Positions 45,401 to 54,229 of a stretch of DNA of 64,000 bases are shown one piece after another. The translations under genes were made by a program, and so were the position numbers. The number at the start of each line of letters is the position of its first letter. The stretch's first letter is position 1. The DNA is from Alentia gelatinosa (taxonomy: Eukaryota > Annelida > Polychaeta > Phyllodocida > Polynoidae): the NCBI GenBank assembly GCA_950022655.1, contig OX465581.1, positions 31,653,300 through 31,717,299 on the forward strand. The letters run 5' to 3'. Under the pieces are notes generated by a model, which was given only the letters and a program-made list of their open reading frames with translations, was not told where the DNA came from and made no database searches.

Positions 45401-47554
45401 TGAGAAACAGATCGCAAATATTGGATCTGTCTTTTCGACCTGAGATATATTTCATCCGTATGGTTTTAGAATTCAATTAGGAAGGGTGTAAAGCCTTTTA
45501 ACCAACAGTAAAGCCACGTGTTTTAAAACATTCAATTTTTTCTTTGTTCCCAGTGGAACCAATAAATAAATTCATTCTGCAATTTTCCAAACCATTTGAC
45601 AAATTTCGATAAAGCGACTCGACATTTTAGTCATTTTATGAGAAGACCAGATTTTATTCTATATTTCAGAACTGATGATCTACTTAAGATGTTCCGCGAG
45701 GCGCTTAAACGCGTTGATGTCATCGTGACGTCAGGTGGAGTTTCCATGGGTGAGAAGGATCTCCTCAAACACGTGCTCCAAATCGATCTGCACGCCAAGG
45801 TCCACTTCGCCCGTGTCTTTATGAAACCTGGGTGTGTGCTACATTTACAAACACTTCCACTATATTCTCCACTTTAACCCTTTAAGAGCCACACATCATT
45901 CACCATGTACCCATACTATAGCAGGCACCAGAACCAATTGTGGCCTTTGAATGGCCGGCTTTTGTTGTCAATATTATTAAAAGAAATTACAAATTTAAAA
46001 GTTTCAGTAAATCTGTATTTTTTATTAGAACTTTTCGATATTTTAATGACCTACTGGCAACATTAAGCATAATATCTCATGTATTTTTTATGATTCTGCG
46101 ATAATTTTTCAAAAAGTTAAAAAGGAACAAATACAGAGTGGTTCATCCATTCCATACGGGAATGCCATATGGCATTGTCCGGCCCTGGCCAGGGGAATGC
46201 CATATGGCATTGTCCTGCCCTGACCAGGGGAATGCCATATGGCATTGCCCTGCCAGAAAGGGTTAAATATCAATATTATTTATTAATTAGGTTGGCATTG
46301 TCGATTATTAATACATTTATTTGAATTTAGTAAATGTATGCATATGCTGTAAATATGAATATCTATTTTATGATCGGTTGGCAGGAAACCAACGACGTTT
46401 GCGACATTGGATGCCAATGGAAAGGAGAAATTATTATTCTGTTTACCCGGAAACCCAGTCTCGTGTGTGGTGACGTCCAACCTGTACGTTATTCCTGCTC
46501 TGCGCAAGATGGCAGGAAATCCGCATTACAAGAGAACCATCATCAAAGCAAAGGTAAGGCATACTCTAATCGGGGCCCGGTTTTTCCAGGCTGTGGGCCG
46601 GCCTCAGTAAGTCCGGTCCCAAAATTTATTTCAGGCCATAACTTCGTGAATACTTGACTTAGAAACCCAAAGTAAAGACGATTAAAAAGCTTCCGATCTC
46701 CATATTTCAAGTGATAGAAAAATAAGGACTACGGTAGTATGTATCTTTTGGGCCATATTATTCAATTCATTATCTTTATTTCGGATTCAGTTTACGCAGG
46801 TCCAGAAATGTTAAAATGAACCCACAGTCCCTCATCGTTAAGAAACCAGGTTCTGTGCTGACCGACCCACTCTGGCTCATCTCTAGTACAACTTTTGGAA
46901 TACATTTATGTACTTCTCCTATTTTCCTTTATTAGCGGGTGGACGATAGGTCTTTAGGTTATGGCTCCCTGCCTCCCTGCCTCCCTGCCTCCCTGCCTCC
47001 CTGCCTCCCTCCCTCCCTGCCTCCCTCCCTCCCTCCCTTAATTTTTAAAATTAAGATATCAAAATATCAAAATATTTTCAGTTGACAATTTTAAACATGT
47101 GTTAAGCTACTTGTGGTGAGTTTTAAATGCGTCCACCTGCTTATTTTGCCTTTTAAAGTCCAATGATTCTATTTGAAAATGCACAATTAGCTCTTGTTTA
47201 CCAATGAGCTTGGGCTTGTAACATTGTATGTAATTTCCTTGAACTGGTATTAATGCTGCCAAGGCAATATTGTGTACTTATAGTTATCATTAAATTTGCT
47301 GAGTGACTTCTTTGCATCCTCAGATGGGATTTGACCTTCGTCTTGACCTTCGGCCGGAATACCATCGCGTTGTGTTGTCATGGGAACCAGATGATCAGGT
47401 CCCAGTGGCCAACTCTACCGGAAACCAAATAAGCAGTCGGCTGCTGAGCATGCGTGCAGCTAATGCTCTTTTGGTACTTCCTGCATACACTGAAGGGAGG
47501 CCAAGTGTTGCTAAAGGGGAAATTGTGTCAGCAATGATCATAGGTCAAATATAA
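24280..47554 (+). CDS. GPHN: Gephyrin (MogA-like plus MoeA-like fusion), 16 exons
   Basis: Exons: 24280-24319, 28219-28297, 28419-28479, 28862-28954, 29395-29489, 29756-29822, 30228-30344, 40437-40647, 41188-41280, 41502-41557, 41843-42021, 42328-42481, 45146-45267, 45670-45831, 46385-46553, 47324-47554. They total 1929 bases (642 residues plus stop), with all junction phases consistent and GT/AG borders. Gephyrin adenylylates molybdopterin (G domain) and inserts molybdate (E domain). In vertebrates it also clusters glycine and GABA-A receptors. Signatures are [78 protein letters not shown] and LPGNPVS. The protein is about 90 residues shorter than the human one because the linker is short. 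A polyadenylation signal AATAAA lies at 47943-47948. Confidence 0.95.
24535..24905 (+). repeat. Degenerate minisatellite, GGCAGGTTGGTGGGT-type units
   Basis: Short G/T-rich units built on GCAGGTTGGTGGGT and GGTAGGTAGG repeat with drift. They give Cys/Pro/Thr-rich open frames on the minus strand that are not credible genes. The same family fills 26940-27985 of the same intron. Confidence 0.85.
25588..25675 (+). repeat. Dispersed repeat R3, copy 1 (second copy 26655-26738)
   Basis: GCATGTGACCTGCTCCACTG and CTGGTCTCTATCCTGGAGCT recur, nearly identical and in the same orientation, at 26673-26715. The two copies are about 1.07 kb apart in gephyrin intron 1. Confidence 0.75.
26655..26738 (+). repeat. 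Dispersed repeat R3, copy 2
   Basis: Direct copy of 25588-25675, with small differences (GGCATGTGACCTGC, TGGAGCTATAACAGGCTGCC). No coding potential. Confidence 0.75.
26940..27985 (+). repeat. Large degenerate minisatellite in gephyrin intron 1
   Basis: About one kilobase of units related to GGTGGGTAGGCAGGTTGATG and GGCGAGATGGGCG. The complementary strand gives long Pro/Leu/Thr-rich open frames (up to 198 codons), a direct consequence of the repeat. It is interrupted near 27790-27880 by unique sequence. Confidence 0.85.
30765..33659 (+). CDS. Unrecognised two-exon gene nested in gephyrin intron 7; acidic/Gln-rich protein with Cys/His cluster
   Basis: Exon A is open to 32088 and spliced by GTAGGT to exon B (32716-33659, acceptor TTTCAG), with a TAA stop and AATAAA at 33948. 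The first in-frame ATG is at 30843, giving 729 residues. The frame also opens further upstream to 30765, directly after an acceptor-like CTTTGTATGGGTAG. Residues 1-300 are Gln/Ser/Asp-rich and look disordered. Next comes a basic stretch and a Cys/His cluster across the splice: C397, C403, C407, C413, C417, H427, C429 and H453, with WKVYLTGNH, followed by a helical basic segment ([11 protein letters not shown]). This resembles a FLYWCH or WRKY-GCM1-like DNA-binding finger, but I cannot name the family. A transcription-factor-like role is inference. Confidence 0.75.
33948..33953 (+). terminator. Polyadenylation signal AATAAA of the nested gene
   Basis: AATAAA occurs 289 bases after the stop codon at 33659 and before the retroelement insertion at 34226. 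This is a reasonable 3' UTR length. Another transcript end is not excluded. Confidence 0.6.
34471..34505 (-). ncRNA. Conserved hammerhead-like core in PLE 3' region
   Basis: On the minus strand CCTGATGAG is followed by a short hairpin-capable spacer and GTGAAACCGCTA. CTGATGA and GAAA are the two conserved boxes of hammerhead ribozymes, which are known from Penelope-like terminal repeats. The degraded copy keeps CCTGAAGA...TGAAACCGCTA at 22059-22090. Stem II here would be only about three pairs with a G-U, and I could not place a convincing cleavage site, so this is at most a candidate. Confidence 0.35.
34873..37689 (-). CDS. PLE ORF2: reverse transcriptase with C-terminal GIY-YIG endonuclease
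   Basis: 938 codons, uninterrupted. The ATG is in a good context (GGAGGATGG). It overlaps ORF1 by 139 bases in the -1 frame. After a Pro-rich N-terminus, the RT motifs follow in order: [64 protein letters not shown] and the catalytic [12 protein letters not shown]. Next come HFLDTTIKL and [11 protein letters not shown], then a Cys-rich segment (CRYCPKL) and the GIY-YIG module ([34 protein letters not shown]). This domain order is that of endonuclease-positive Penelope-like elements. The intact frame suggests a recent insertion. Confidence 0.93.
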   Translation of the reverse strand: MADGKPVPPPPTGKQPPCPTTPGPSKHRPEHGKRRHCPGDHSTAPVTLHWHDHNGAPLPPQSPKTNTAIPDTPHSPAQESFSPAAASLCPTRVTFTSNFQGAVKKCVVEKGVVNVVSTCDNHVVKNTPVNKSVNNNKDSTLEPLFDFRNQITEVDPDAPSSVTNLSDHTLTPVELSLLEKGLNFCPTPGEPHSADLRRDLDDFHRRLKIRAYFDPENSKFLSRQVTLDSKDDSDTSDDEPLDTQTNQSDSPTRSAIQRSKVIRRTGNWQPALVPLPLRAFILANENDLNQTFAKAPRDHNISKNEKTSLKSLKDNRTIVIKPADKGGKLVIQNRTDYVKEGERQLSDKHFYKEVTEDLTGKHNAEITLGLQKLHEKGEISKSLLLKLKTDEPKTAELYLLPKIHKGKLPPPGRPIVSANGSPTEKISALVDIYLRPFLKGTKSYLKDTGDLLNKLANIGPLSEGTILGTLDVTSLYTNIPNQEGCYAIYQLLSRLRVPNPGDLSNTSICRLLWMVLTKNNFDFNGRHYLQIGGTAMGTRVAPTYANLFMADLEDRHVYPYQDQPLIWLRFIDDIFFIWPHGRTKLDAFVRFMNEIHPSIKFTDELSTESVHFLDTTIKLKDGLLTTDLYVKPTDSSNYLLYSSAHPRHCVRGIPLGQFLRLRRICTNESDFVRHCITKGRHFVRRGYPEPLLREAFKRALNTPRDTLLKPRTQTTDDGPKNILVTTYTPGFKGLAKVVTGNWSLLGRSCATRMIHANEPIVAHRRPKNLRDLLVRAKLKTESPPTVTPNNNSCLRPKSCRYCPKLNTDGRILCSATGRVYMSRYNVSCCSSNLIYCITCKRCGIQYVGQTKTELKIRFAAHFGNITKNNVKESEVARHFNSPHHMGLDDVTIHIVDFVYAAPDTAKAKYLRDLLEFNWIQRLHTNAPLGLNVMDPLKH
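37551..39395 (-). CDS. PLE ORF1: Pro/Gln/Asn-rich protein with helical core, 5' truncated
   Basis: The frame is open for 614 codons from the poly(T) junction, with no ATG near the start: the first codon counted is TTG and the first Met lies inside [10 protein letters not shown]. The 5' end is therefore probably lost. It begins with a basic [10 protein letters not shown] segment. The centre contains a helical region ([45 protein letters not shown]) that is also present in the remnant at 49571-49888. The C-terminal third is Pro/Asn/Gln-rich with an SRSRSRGRR stretch, suggesting RNA binding. No known enzyme domain is visible. ORF1 proteins are not usual in described Penelope elements, so the function is open. 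Confidence 0.75.
39661..40035 (+). CDS. Orphan open frame, possible exon or small gene
   Basis: The frame is open from 39661 to a TGA at 40033-40035. It contains phrases that look protein-like: FRFPNE-type polar sequence, [35 protein letters not shown] and [15 protein letters not shown] do not recognise a family. There is no ATG near its start (a GTG at 39718), so it would need an upstream exon. It lies in gephyrin intron 7 between the PLE and exon 8. Composition is less repetitive than neighbouring chance frames, but confidence is low. Confidence 0.3.
   Translation, partial: HPERDSHLHHRCAPLRYNDVIKHDSSESLTTSSSSMTGENTFQRFPNEQFCFSAKKPPDLFEIRQNDAKCYGFEFSVEAGKNHDNLGITFVTLGGYTSCPLNPVSDGLKYVTFHLPPNATWLLF
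40437..40647 (+). CDS. GPHN: Gephyrin exon 8: short histidine-rich linker and start of E domain
   Basis: Residues 185-254. The exon opens AADDHSHSH, runs into ten consecutive His and GHGHGG (14 His between residues 189 and 206, bases 40449-40502), then continues [18 protein letters not shown], which matches the conserved junction to the E domain (vertebrate form DITKVARR...SPFP). The long Pro/Ser-rich receptor- and microtubule-binding linker of vertebrate gephyrin is absent. A His run of this kind could bind divalent metal; that is inference only. Confidence 0.9.
41188..47554 (+). CDS. GPHN: Gephyrin exons 9-16: E domain (MoeA-like)
   Basis: Residues 255-642. Exon 9 carries [18 protein letters not shown] and KDGYAI. 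Exon 11 carries [20 protein letters not shown]. Exon 12 carries [16 protein letters not shown] and VMSTGNE. Exon 13 carries [14 protein letters not shown]. Exon 14 carries [20 protein letters not shown] and the ending VFMKPG. Exon 15 carries [13 protein letters not shown] and ALRKMAG. Exon 16 carries [14 protein letters not shown] and [20 protein letters not shown], ending at TAA (47552-47554). The order is that of MoeA/gephyrin E subdomains. The large intron 12 (42482-45145) contains repeat R1 copy c and a (CCCT)n tract. Confidence 0.93.
42482..43483 (+). other. Gephyrin intron 12, left part
   Basis: AT-rich with an internal imperfect duplication: the segments around 42880-42910 and 43000-43035 share TTTGTCAATGTGTAAACTT-type sequence. 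No coding signal. Confidence 0.6.
43484..45119 (+). repeat. Interspersed repeat R1, copy c (long, contains (CCCT)n)
   Basis: The left end GCAGGTGGACGGTTGGTC and right end GCATCCACCTGCTAATT are inverted relative to each other, giving terminal inverted repeats around GCRGGTGGACG. The left 550 bases match the complement of 6230-6882. The right part includes (CCCT)n at about 44867-44950, followed by a block ending TTAGCTCTTGTTTA that also ends copies d and f. It lies wholly inside gephyrin intron 12 and ends 26 bases before exon 13. Confidence 0.75.
44867..44950 (+). repeat. (CCCT)n microsatellite
   Basis: About twenty uninterrupted CCCT units within repeat R1 copy c. Confidence 0.95.
45878..46262. 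mobile_element. piggyBac-type MITE (copy 2), TTAA-flanked, with three GAATGCCATATGGCATT palindromes
   Basis: Begins CCCTTTAAGAGCC, ends with GCCAGAAAGGG, and is flanked by TTAA on both sides (45874-45877 and 46263-46266). The palindrome GAATGCCATATGGCATT occurs three times between 46161 and 46250, separated by CCTGCCCTGACCAGGG-like spacers. It is in the intron between gephyrin exons 14 and 15. Confidence 0.85.
46930..47200 (+). repeat. Interspersed repeat R1, copy d (short) with (CCCTGCCT)n
   Basis: Left terminus TTAGCGGGTGGACGATAGG; right block GCGTCCACCTGCTTATTTTG and ending TTAGCTCTTGTTTA. The middle is replaced by an imperfect CCCTGCCT array (46967-47038). It lies in gephyrin intron 15, about 120 bases upstream of the last exon. 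Confidence 0.75.
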
Positions 47555-48726
47555 TACCATACCTAAGGGTTTCCTGAATATCAGTCATTCCAGGCAAATA
47601 TAATCTTAGAGGTCTGGGTGTGTGTTTTTCATGATCATTGATATAACTAATTCACACTGAGCAGTCCGAGTTGCTGCTGCCAGACGAAAAATTGCATCTT
47701 ATCAAGCTGAATTATCCGATACAGTAAACATAAGCCATACAGCGAACCATGAAACTAACGCCATGTAATATGAATTTCTTAGTCTAATAGCAAAAGAATT
47801 GAATTACTGTAAAAATGCAAGGAATCGCAATTGTTGTGAACAAATTGAGCTTGTAGACGCAACAGACTAGTTGAAGATATGATTGTTGTGACAAATTATA
47901 TCATAATGATATTAAGTTAGAGTTTTTATTGATCAATATGACAATAAATATGCCACAGGGTGAGATCATTGTTACTGATAAAAGAGATTAAATTAAGATG
48001 GAATGGTATGGCATGAATCAAATGTAAACTTGGGGACAGAATGTAAGAGGAAAATGTATGTATTGAGATGGTTATCCTTTTTTATACTTTCCGAGTCCCT
48101 GATGTAGGTGATATTGAGGCTCTATTTGAACTTCGTCCCTTTCTACGAAATTGCCGTCCTAGCCGCGCACAATGCGCTAAATCGTAATAGTTGGAGCCAT
48201 GATTTTCCGAGATTTTTGATTAAAGTCGATTGACTTTAAAAGAGTTTGTTCTTGTTCTTTCAGTATGATTTCACCATTTAAATTACATTCAATACAATAA
48301 ACACGGATTTGTTTTAATTTTTTTTATTAAACATACAGAGATACAACTGTCGTCCGAATACGTTTTTCCCAGGTTGATCCAGGTAACTAGACAATACAGG
48401 ACGAACATTCAAACAGTCTAAGTAGATCTATCGTCTTTAGGCACATTATCAAACAAGTAAAATCTGTTCTATAGTTGCCAGAAAGCCTAATGTGAGATGA
48501 CGGGTGAATCGTTTACCTGTGTTCACACGAGATCACTGCCAGATGGAAACCTGTAAAATATTTTTGAGACACAAAACTACATCAACATAGATAACGATAT
48601 ATATATTCTGTTATGTACCAGATAGTAAAAAACCCTCACTTAGGTAGGGTGAAAGAATGGAAATCTCCGTGTTAATGCTAGAAATGTTTTTGTCTTCACA
48701 TGTTAGTGAATACATACACAATATTG

Positions 48727-48841
48727 ACTGGTTTGAGATACAAGCGCCATATACCCCCGAAGAGGTGACTCAAAGTAATATCCAAGCTAATGCGTAAACT
48801 CAACTCCGGGAAGCATACAACCGCTTTTATCTGAAACCAGT
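48727..48841. repeat. Hairpin repeat, copy 2, with complete inverted ends
   Basis: Opens ACTGGTTTGAGATA and closes TATCTGAAACCAGT, with inner arms that pair around ACCCCCGAAGAGG / CAACTCCGGGAAG. It is related to 17168-17276. Confidence 0.7.
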
Positions 48842-48860
48842 CTATAGATATTGTATTTAG

Positions 48861-48960
48861 TAGCGGGTGGACGTTTGGTCTTCAATTTATGGCTATAGCC
48901 TACTGTAGTATACCAGCTTGTAGAATCACTAGGCGGCCTGACCACATTTTTGCTTTTTTA
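48861..48960 (+). repeat. Interspersed repeat R1, copy e (terminal part)
   Basis: Contains TAGCGGGTGGACGTTTGGTC and GTAGAATCACTAGGCGGCCT; it stops near 48960 where the broken PLE ORF1 begins. Confidence 0.7.
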
Positions 48961-49888
48961 AAAGCTCAGTGGACCGGGCCTTACTGCGGCGGTTAGCGGC
49001 CTTTGGTAGGCGCTGTGGCAGTGGGGCATAAGGTGGGGTGTTGTTAGCCGTGGGGGTGGTGGTGGGACCACCAGACACAGAGGGTTGGTGCTGCGGGTCG
49101 TTGGTGGCCAAAGGGCTGGGTTCGCGGGGGTGATATGGGCCGAGGGACCTGTTTCAGTAGTTTCGTGACATGTCTAGATGGCGTCTGTGACACCATACGG
49201 ACAGATCACAAAATTGCAGTCGATGACACACAGAGTTTCACTCACTTCTCCTAGGAATTAAGCAATGAAACTTTAACATGAGTAGGAGATACATATAATC
49301 TATAATCGTTCCAAATATGAAAAAGATTGGCCACTTCGATCTTCTGATATTTGCTAGTCTTTTTCCGCTGTTGCTTGCACTGTTGGTGCCGCTGTTGATG
49401 TCTGTCTAGGCCTGATGTCACGAGCCTACTGAAACAGGTCCCTGGTCAGGTTCGGCAGTGGGTGGGATAGGACCCTGGCCACCGGCTATCTGAGTGACAT
49501 GTTTCGGCTCATCATCGTACGGGAAAAAGCACCGTGCGTGATACCATTGTTCGTTAGAGTGTTGAGCCCCTCAAAGGTAGGTGCTCCTCTTCTCTAGTTG
49601 GGCGACGAGTGCGGCGCGTTCCTTGGACAGGAATTCATCAATTTTGGCCCGAGCCCGCCCGTAGTCGGGGGAGCCCAAGTTAGACATCAGGGTCCTGACA
49701 GTGCCAAGCAGCGTCTGGCAGGTGTCGTCATCCAAAACTGAGAGCTCCTCTAGTTTGGACGCCACCAGTTCTTGGATGTTGAGCGCCAACTTGCGTCGGA
49801 GGTGGAATATCATAGAATACAGTGCAATCACTTTTATCTCTATGGGAATGCTGAACATGGGTATTATAAATGTTTTACTTTCATACAT
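48950..49888 (-). pseudogene. Broken PLE ORF1 relative, interrupted by a foldback insertion
   Basis: On the minus strand the frame at 49571-49888 contains NIQELVASKLEELSVLD, TLLGTVRTLMSNLGSPDYG and ERAALVAQLEKR, aligning with the helical core of the ORF1 at 37551-39395 ([29 protein letters not shown]). Pro-rich phrases on the far side (48929-49111) look like its C-terminal part. Between them, 49144-49433 is an inserted foldback unit. No RT sequence accompanies it. Confidence 0.6.
49143..49433. repeat. Foldback insertion within the PLE ORF1 remnant
   Basis: The left arm GGGACCTGTTTCAGTAG...TCGTGACAT and right arm ATGTCACGA...CTACTGAAACAGGTCCC are inverted copies of each other, about 25-28 bases long, with a central region of about 240 bases. 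Confidence 0.75.
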
Positions 49889-49889
49889 T

Positions 49890-51479
49890 CAGTGATCCAA
49901 TGCTAATGTATATGTTGCCTGGGGAATGTTTGGCTACAAGCATTGTGTAACCACGTAGATAACGTGCGACACCGGCCTATGGAAAAAGGCCTATTAACTA
50001 TTTCTAATTTGTAATTGACAATGTTTAAAAATTACCAGGTGGCACCACTGTGCATTGTATGATATGCCTTTAAAGATTGATGATTTAATTGATTGCGCAT
50101 TTTGGGTATTATTATCACATAGAAAACAGGTGGATAGCGTGTATCTACATGTAATTTGCCAGAGGTGAGACAAACAGGTGTTAACAATCCTTTTCAAGGA
50201 CCGCTAGGGGCGCACTGGGTTGGCTGGTTCTCTCCGTTGGTTGCCGAGTTGGCTGGTTCCCCCTGCTGCTAAGAGCTATACGGCATATAGCCTATGATCC
50301 ATGGGGGCTGCCATGATCCCCCCCGAGTAGGTGTTCTTCACTATTGGAGGTAAAAAAAGTAGGTGTCCTTCATTAATGGAGGTGCAAAAGAAGTGAGTGA
50401 TAATTGGGAAATGTCACAACTCTTGCCTTGCTCACATATGTAAATAAAGTGCTCCATGTGAAAAACATCATGTCCTGGGTTTTAGCATTATATCTTCCTG
50501 CTCTGGGATGGGTGTAGAGAGTCAACGGAACCATGGTAAAACATTGAAAGGTAGTTGAATTTGGTAAGAACAAAGAGCCAGAATACAGGGTCTGTCCCCC
50601 GACCACCTAGTGACTGCTTCATGAACTAACAATGGCTCTGTCCCCTATAAATCTCCGCCGAGCCCCCTAGCGGATACCCCGGGAACCAGCGTAGTTGCCG
50701 AGCCCTCTAGCGGATGACTGGGGAACCAGCGTAGTGGAATACGAGATTCCAAAATTCACGACAATCCTGTTTATAACCTTGGTATTGACAAAATTAAGAT
50801 AATTAAAAAGAAACTATAAATATTTTTTGAATATCACTATATTCAAATTATGTTTGATGTATTAATATAACATTAATATATTACTGGAGAACCATTTCCT
50901 CAACCAAAAACCTTTTCAGCGAGTGATTTTAGCCGTCACGCACCCGTTGTAGCTGGCGAAGTGCAGCGGGAACTGTAAGCAAAACAAAACCAGTAAGTTT
51001 CTACTTTTGGGCCCATTTTTCGAGAAGCGCATGACACGCTCTAATTCATCATATTCAAAGACATAAATGGTATTTCTTTATAACTGATATAATTGCGGTC
51101 ACAGGCTAAACTAAATTGCGGTCACAGACTGCCAAGTTCCACCCACCACTAACCTAATATCGACACTGCACCGCTCCGTTTTATTGTAGGCAAAACTCAA
51201 TATTCCGTTGGTTTCCCGAGCGATCCAGTGTGCCTTTTACCTTATTCTAAATATAGACCTAGGTAATAGAAGGCATAAATTCGCGATTTGAGGATCTACC
51301 CTAGTCTAGATTTAATTTTAGACACCAAACTTAAATCGCCGAGTTGAATGGCAGCTAGGATCGGCATTCATTAATTATGATGGAAGGGGAGGGGGGCACA
51401 GGTTTTGGAATACCGACTGGTCAAAGAAAGGTTAGCCCCCCCCCCCCCCCCCATGGTAGGCACTTACATAACTCCCGTT
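49890..51479. other. Intergenic stretch between PLE remnant and gypsy element
   Basis: Contains a twofold repeat (GCCGAGCCCCCTAGCGGAT and GCCGAGCCCTCTAGCGGAT near 50655-50720, each followed by GGGAACCAGCGTAGT) and a poly(C) tract at about 51437-51452. No gene is supported. Confidence 0.6.
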
Positions 51480-52093
51480 TGTAATGTATCAGGTCTTAAC
51501 TGCTGAGTGACTCGAACAATACTCCGATCCGGCCAGGAAGTAGGTGGCGCTACAAACTCCCTGGGCGGCCATTTTGGAGAATCCCCCACCAATGATAAGC
51601 CTATGGGACGTTCGGACGTCCATTTATGATACTATTTAATATGTGAGGATGTTTTCAATACTTCTGAAGATTTCTCTTGGTCACAATTACACTTCCCTGG
51701 CAATTTCAGACCGAATGATTGTGTTTTCCCCCAGTTTCGACTATAAACGCGATGTCAACAAATCGTTGAAACAAGCGATTTTCTTCGAGTTGGCACGTTT
51801 AAATTATGTCTGAATAGTGTAAATAATCCCATTTTAACTATTACATGTACAGAATGCACAGGAGAAGGTAGATTAATACAGTTTTTCGCCATTTTAGACT
51901 CTGACAGTGCTTTGTATTCACCAGGCAAGATGGCGGATCGATCCTTTGTCAGGTAAATTTGCGGGTATTTTGAACCGGAAGTGTCCAGTCGGATCGGAGA
52001 ATAGACGTGTTTATTTGGGTCTTAGGTGTACAGCAAATGCTAGTCACGCGTCGGCCGCTAGATCGGTATAACTGCGTGATCATATATATTACA
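51480..52093 (-). repeat. 3' LTR of the gypsy element, split by a nested MITE
   Basis: Its two parts (51480-51521 and 52004-52093) rebuild the same length as the intact LTR at 56053-56184 once the insert and a 4-base duplication (AATA) are discounted. It ends ATATATTACA. Confidence 0.9.
51522..51999. mobile_element. Nested 478-bp MITE with CTCCGATCCG termini
   Basis: The ends are CTCCGATCCGGCCAGGA on the left and the complement of CTCCGATCCGACTGGACA on the right. AATA is duplicated at both junctions (51518-51521 and 52000-52003). It has no coding capacity. The 4-base duplication does not point clearly to one superfamily. Confidence 0.85.
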
Positions 52094-52367
52094 TCCCCCC
52101 TTTTCTTTATAAATGTCTTAGTTCTTTGTTATCATGTCCATATAACTTTGCGCATAATATGACCCACATAAGATTCAACTTTAAACTTGTAATGTCCATG
52201 GGTATACTTAGAACTGATACTATATGCTTATATGAGAGAATATATGATCTGTAAGACCTCTAACATATATATGATGTATAGCTACGAGACTCGAGTTGAC
52301 TGCTCCGCCTCAGATCAACCATAAGGGATTATTCTGCCCTTTTAGCATGGCGATCACTGACTATGTA

Positions 52368-53162
52368 TTACATATCAAGAATGTTCTTAGGAACAGGCAC
52401 TCTGCCACTGCGAGTAGGAGCAGCAGCTGTAGGTAGTGCTTTTGTCAAGTGGTATTGGTTGTGCTTTGGAGTCTGCGGCAAGGCGACACATCTTGGTGTG
52501 GGCAGAGCTTCTACAGGTGGTACATGAGGATCGACCTGCGGCACTGGAGTATGTCTGGGAACTTGCCGCGTAACAGGCAGTGTGGTGGCAGGTGATAGTG
52601 TGCGCTGATGACATGGCTCATCACGTGGCTCACTGATGTACTGAGGAGACGCCTTGCGGATGTCAGCTCGGTTTCGACGTAGCTGGTGTTGTCCGGTTTC
52701 AACAACATATGAGTGCGTTTGAGTGTGGTGCTTGATTACGACGGCTGGCTTCCACACCCTCGATCCTTGCTGAGGTTTCAGCTTGACTGGCTGACCAGGT
52801 AGTAGAGGGTCAAGCTCTTTGCTGACTTGATCATAATAATGTTTCTGTTTAGCCTTGCTCTCTGCCAATTGCTTCTCCACCTTTGCGGGGTTGTCTATGG
52901 ATGGCTGCAGCAGCTGTCTTGAAACTGGGACGGCTGTACGGAGATGCCTAGACATGTTGAGTTAGGATGGTGCATACTCCGTAGATGGTACGGCGGTGGC
53001 GTTATAACATTGAAGTGCTTTCCACTTGTCCTTACTTTTTCTCCACAGGGTTTTTACCGTCTTTACCCCTACCTCTGCTTCTCCGTTGGACTGAGGAAAG
53101 TGAGGGCTACTTGTTATATGTTGGAAGTTCCAATCTTTGGCAAACTCAGTGAATTCTGGCAT
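52368..53162 (-). pseudogene. Gypsy integrase remnant and C-terminal domain
   Basis: 52962-53162 keeps only the end of the core (EFTEFAKDWNFQHITSSP, HFPQSNGEAE, with the final catalytic Glu). The two core Asp motifs are lost in a deletion of roughly 300 bases whose junction lies near 53160. 52368-52955 is an open frame for the C-terminal integrase region (KQKHYYDQ, LLPGQPVKLKPQQGSRVWK) and a Pro-rich tail ending before the purine tract. Confidence 0.75.
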
Positions 53163-54087
53163 GTTCTTTGGACTTTACTATACCCATGTGTGGCTCATGT
53201 ATGAGACTCATCATGTCGGGACGCATTGATGGTGGCACGACGATGCGCATTCCGCGGTTAATGATGCCATCTAGAACCGAAAGTTTGTCGTGTGTACCCC
53301 AGTATAAACGAATACTCTGAGGCACTTCTTGCTTCGTGTCTGGCCATCCTGCTAGAATCATCAGATAGAGTTCATTCAGTTCATGAGCGGTCTTGGTCTG
53401 GAAGTTGGCATACCGGGTTGGGGACACTGACATGCGATCGATCATGCTGACCCGAAACTCCTCCTCATTCTCTTCAGGTGGCTCCTCGATGCTAGCACGG
53501 CTCAAGGCATCAGCGATGAATTGCTTCTTGCCTGGCAGGTACTCAACGTTGAAATCGTAGCCTTTGATTTTAAGTAGCATCGTTTGAAGACGTAGTGGCG
53601 CTGAATGTAACAGCTTCTTTGTTATCGTGGCTAATGGCTGGTGGTCTGTTTGAATGGTGAACCTTTTTCCGAGCACATACTCCCGGAACTTCTCAATGCT
53701 GAAGACTATGGCCAGCATCTCGATCTCAATCGGTGCCCAGTTCTGCTCGGTGGGTCGGAGCTTCCTGGAGGCGTAGGAGACCGGCTTGCCATCTTGTAAA
53801 AGGACAGCACCTACGGCCATCTTGCTAGCGTCACACTGTATGGTGACCGGCTTGTCAACGTCATAATACGCTAGCACAGGCGCACTGCTGCATAGCTTCT
53901 TCAGCTTCTTGAAGGCTCGCTGTTGTGGCTTGTCCCAATGGAACTCAACATCCTCTCGCGTGAGCTCTCTCATAGGCCCCTCAACCTCAGCCAGCATGGG
54001 TAGAAACTTGGCAAGGAACTGGATGAAGCCTAAGAATTGACGAAACAGCTTCTTTTGATTCTGGTGCAGGCATGTCAAGCACTGCAC
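53146..54087 (-). pseudogene. Gypsy RT thumb, RNase H and start of integrase
   Basis: A 313-codon frame in a different phase from the RT frame upstream. It holds FLGFIQFLAKFLPMLAEV (RT end), the RNase H phrases KPVTIQCDASKMAVGAVLLQ, SYASRKLRPTEQNW and RFTIQTDHQPL, and then the connection into the integrase zinc region (SLIHEPHMGIVKSKEHA). The catalytic integrase core that should follow is missing. Confidence 0.8.
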
Positions 54088-54229
54088 AGACTTTCTCGTC
54101 TGCTGGTTTTAGTCCTTCACTCGTCAGAGTGTGTCTGACGTAAGGCACTGTTGATTGACGGATCTTCAACTTCTGCAGGTTCAGCTTCAGGTTGTGATGT
54201 GTCGCCTTCTCTAAGACCATCTTCAGGAC

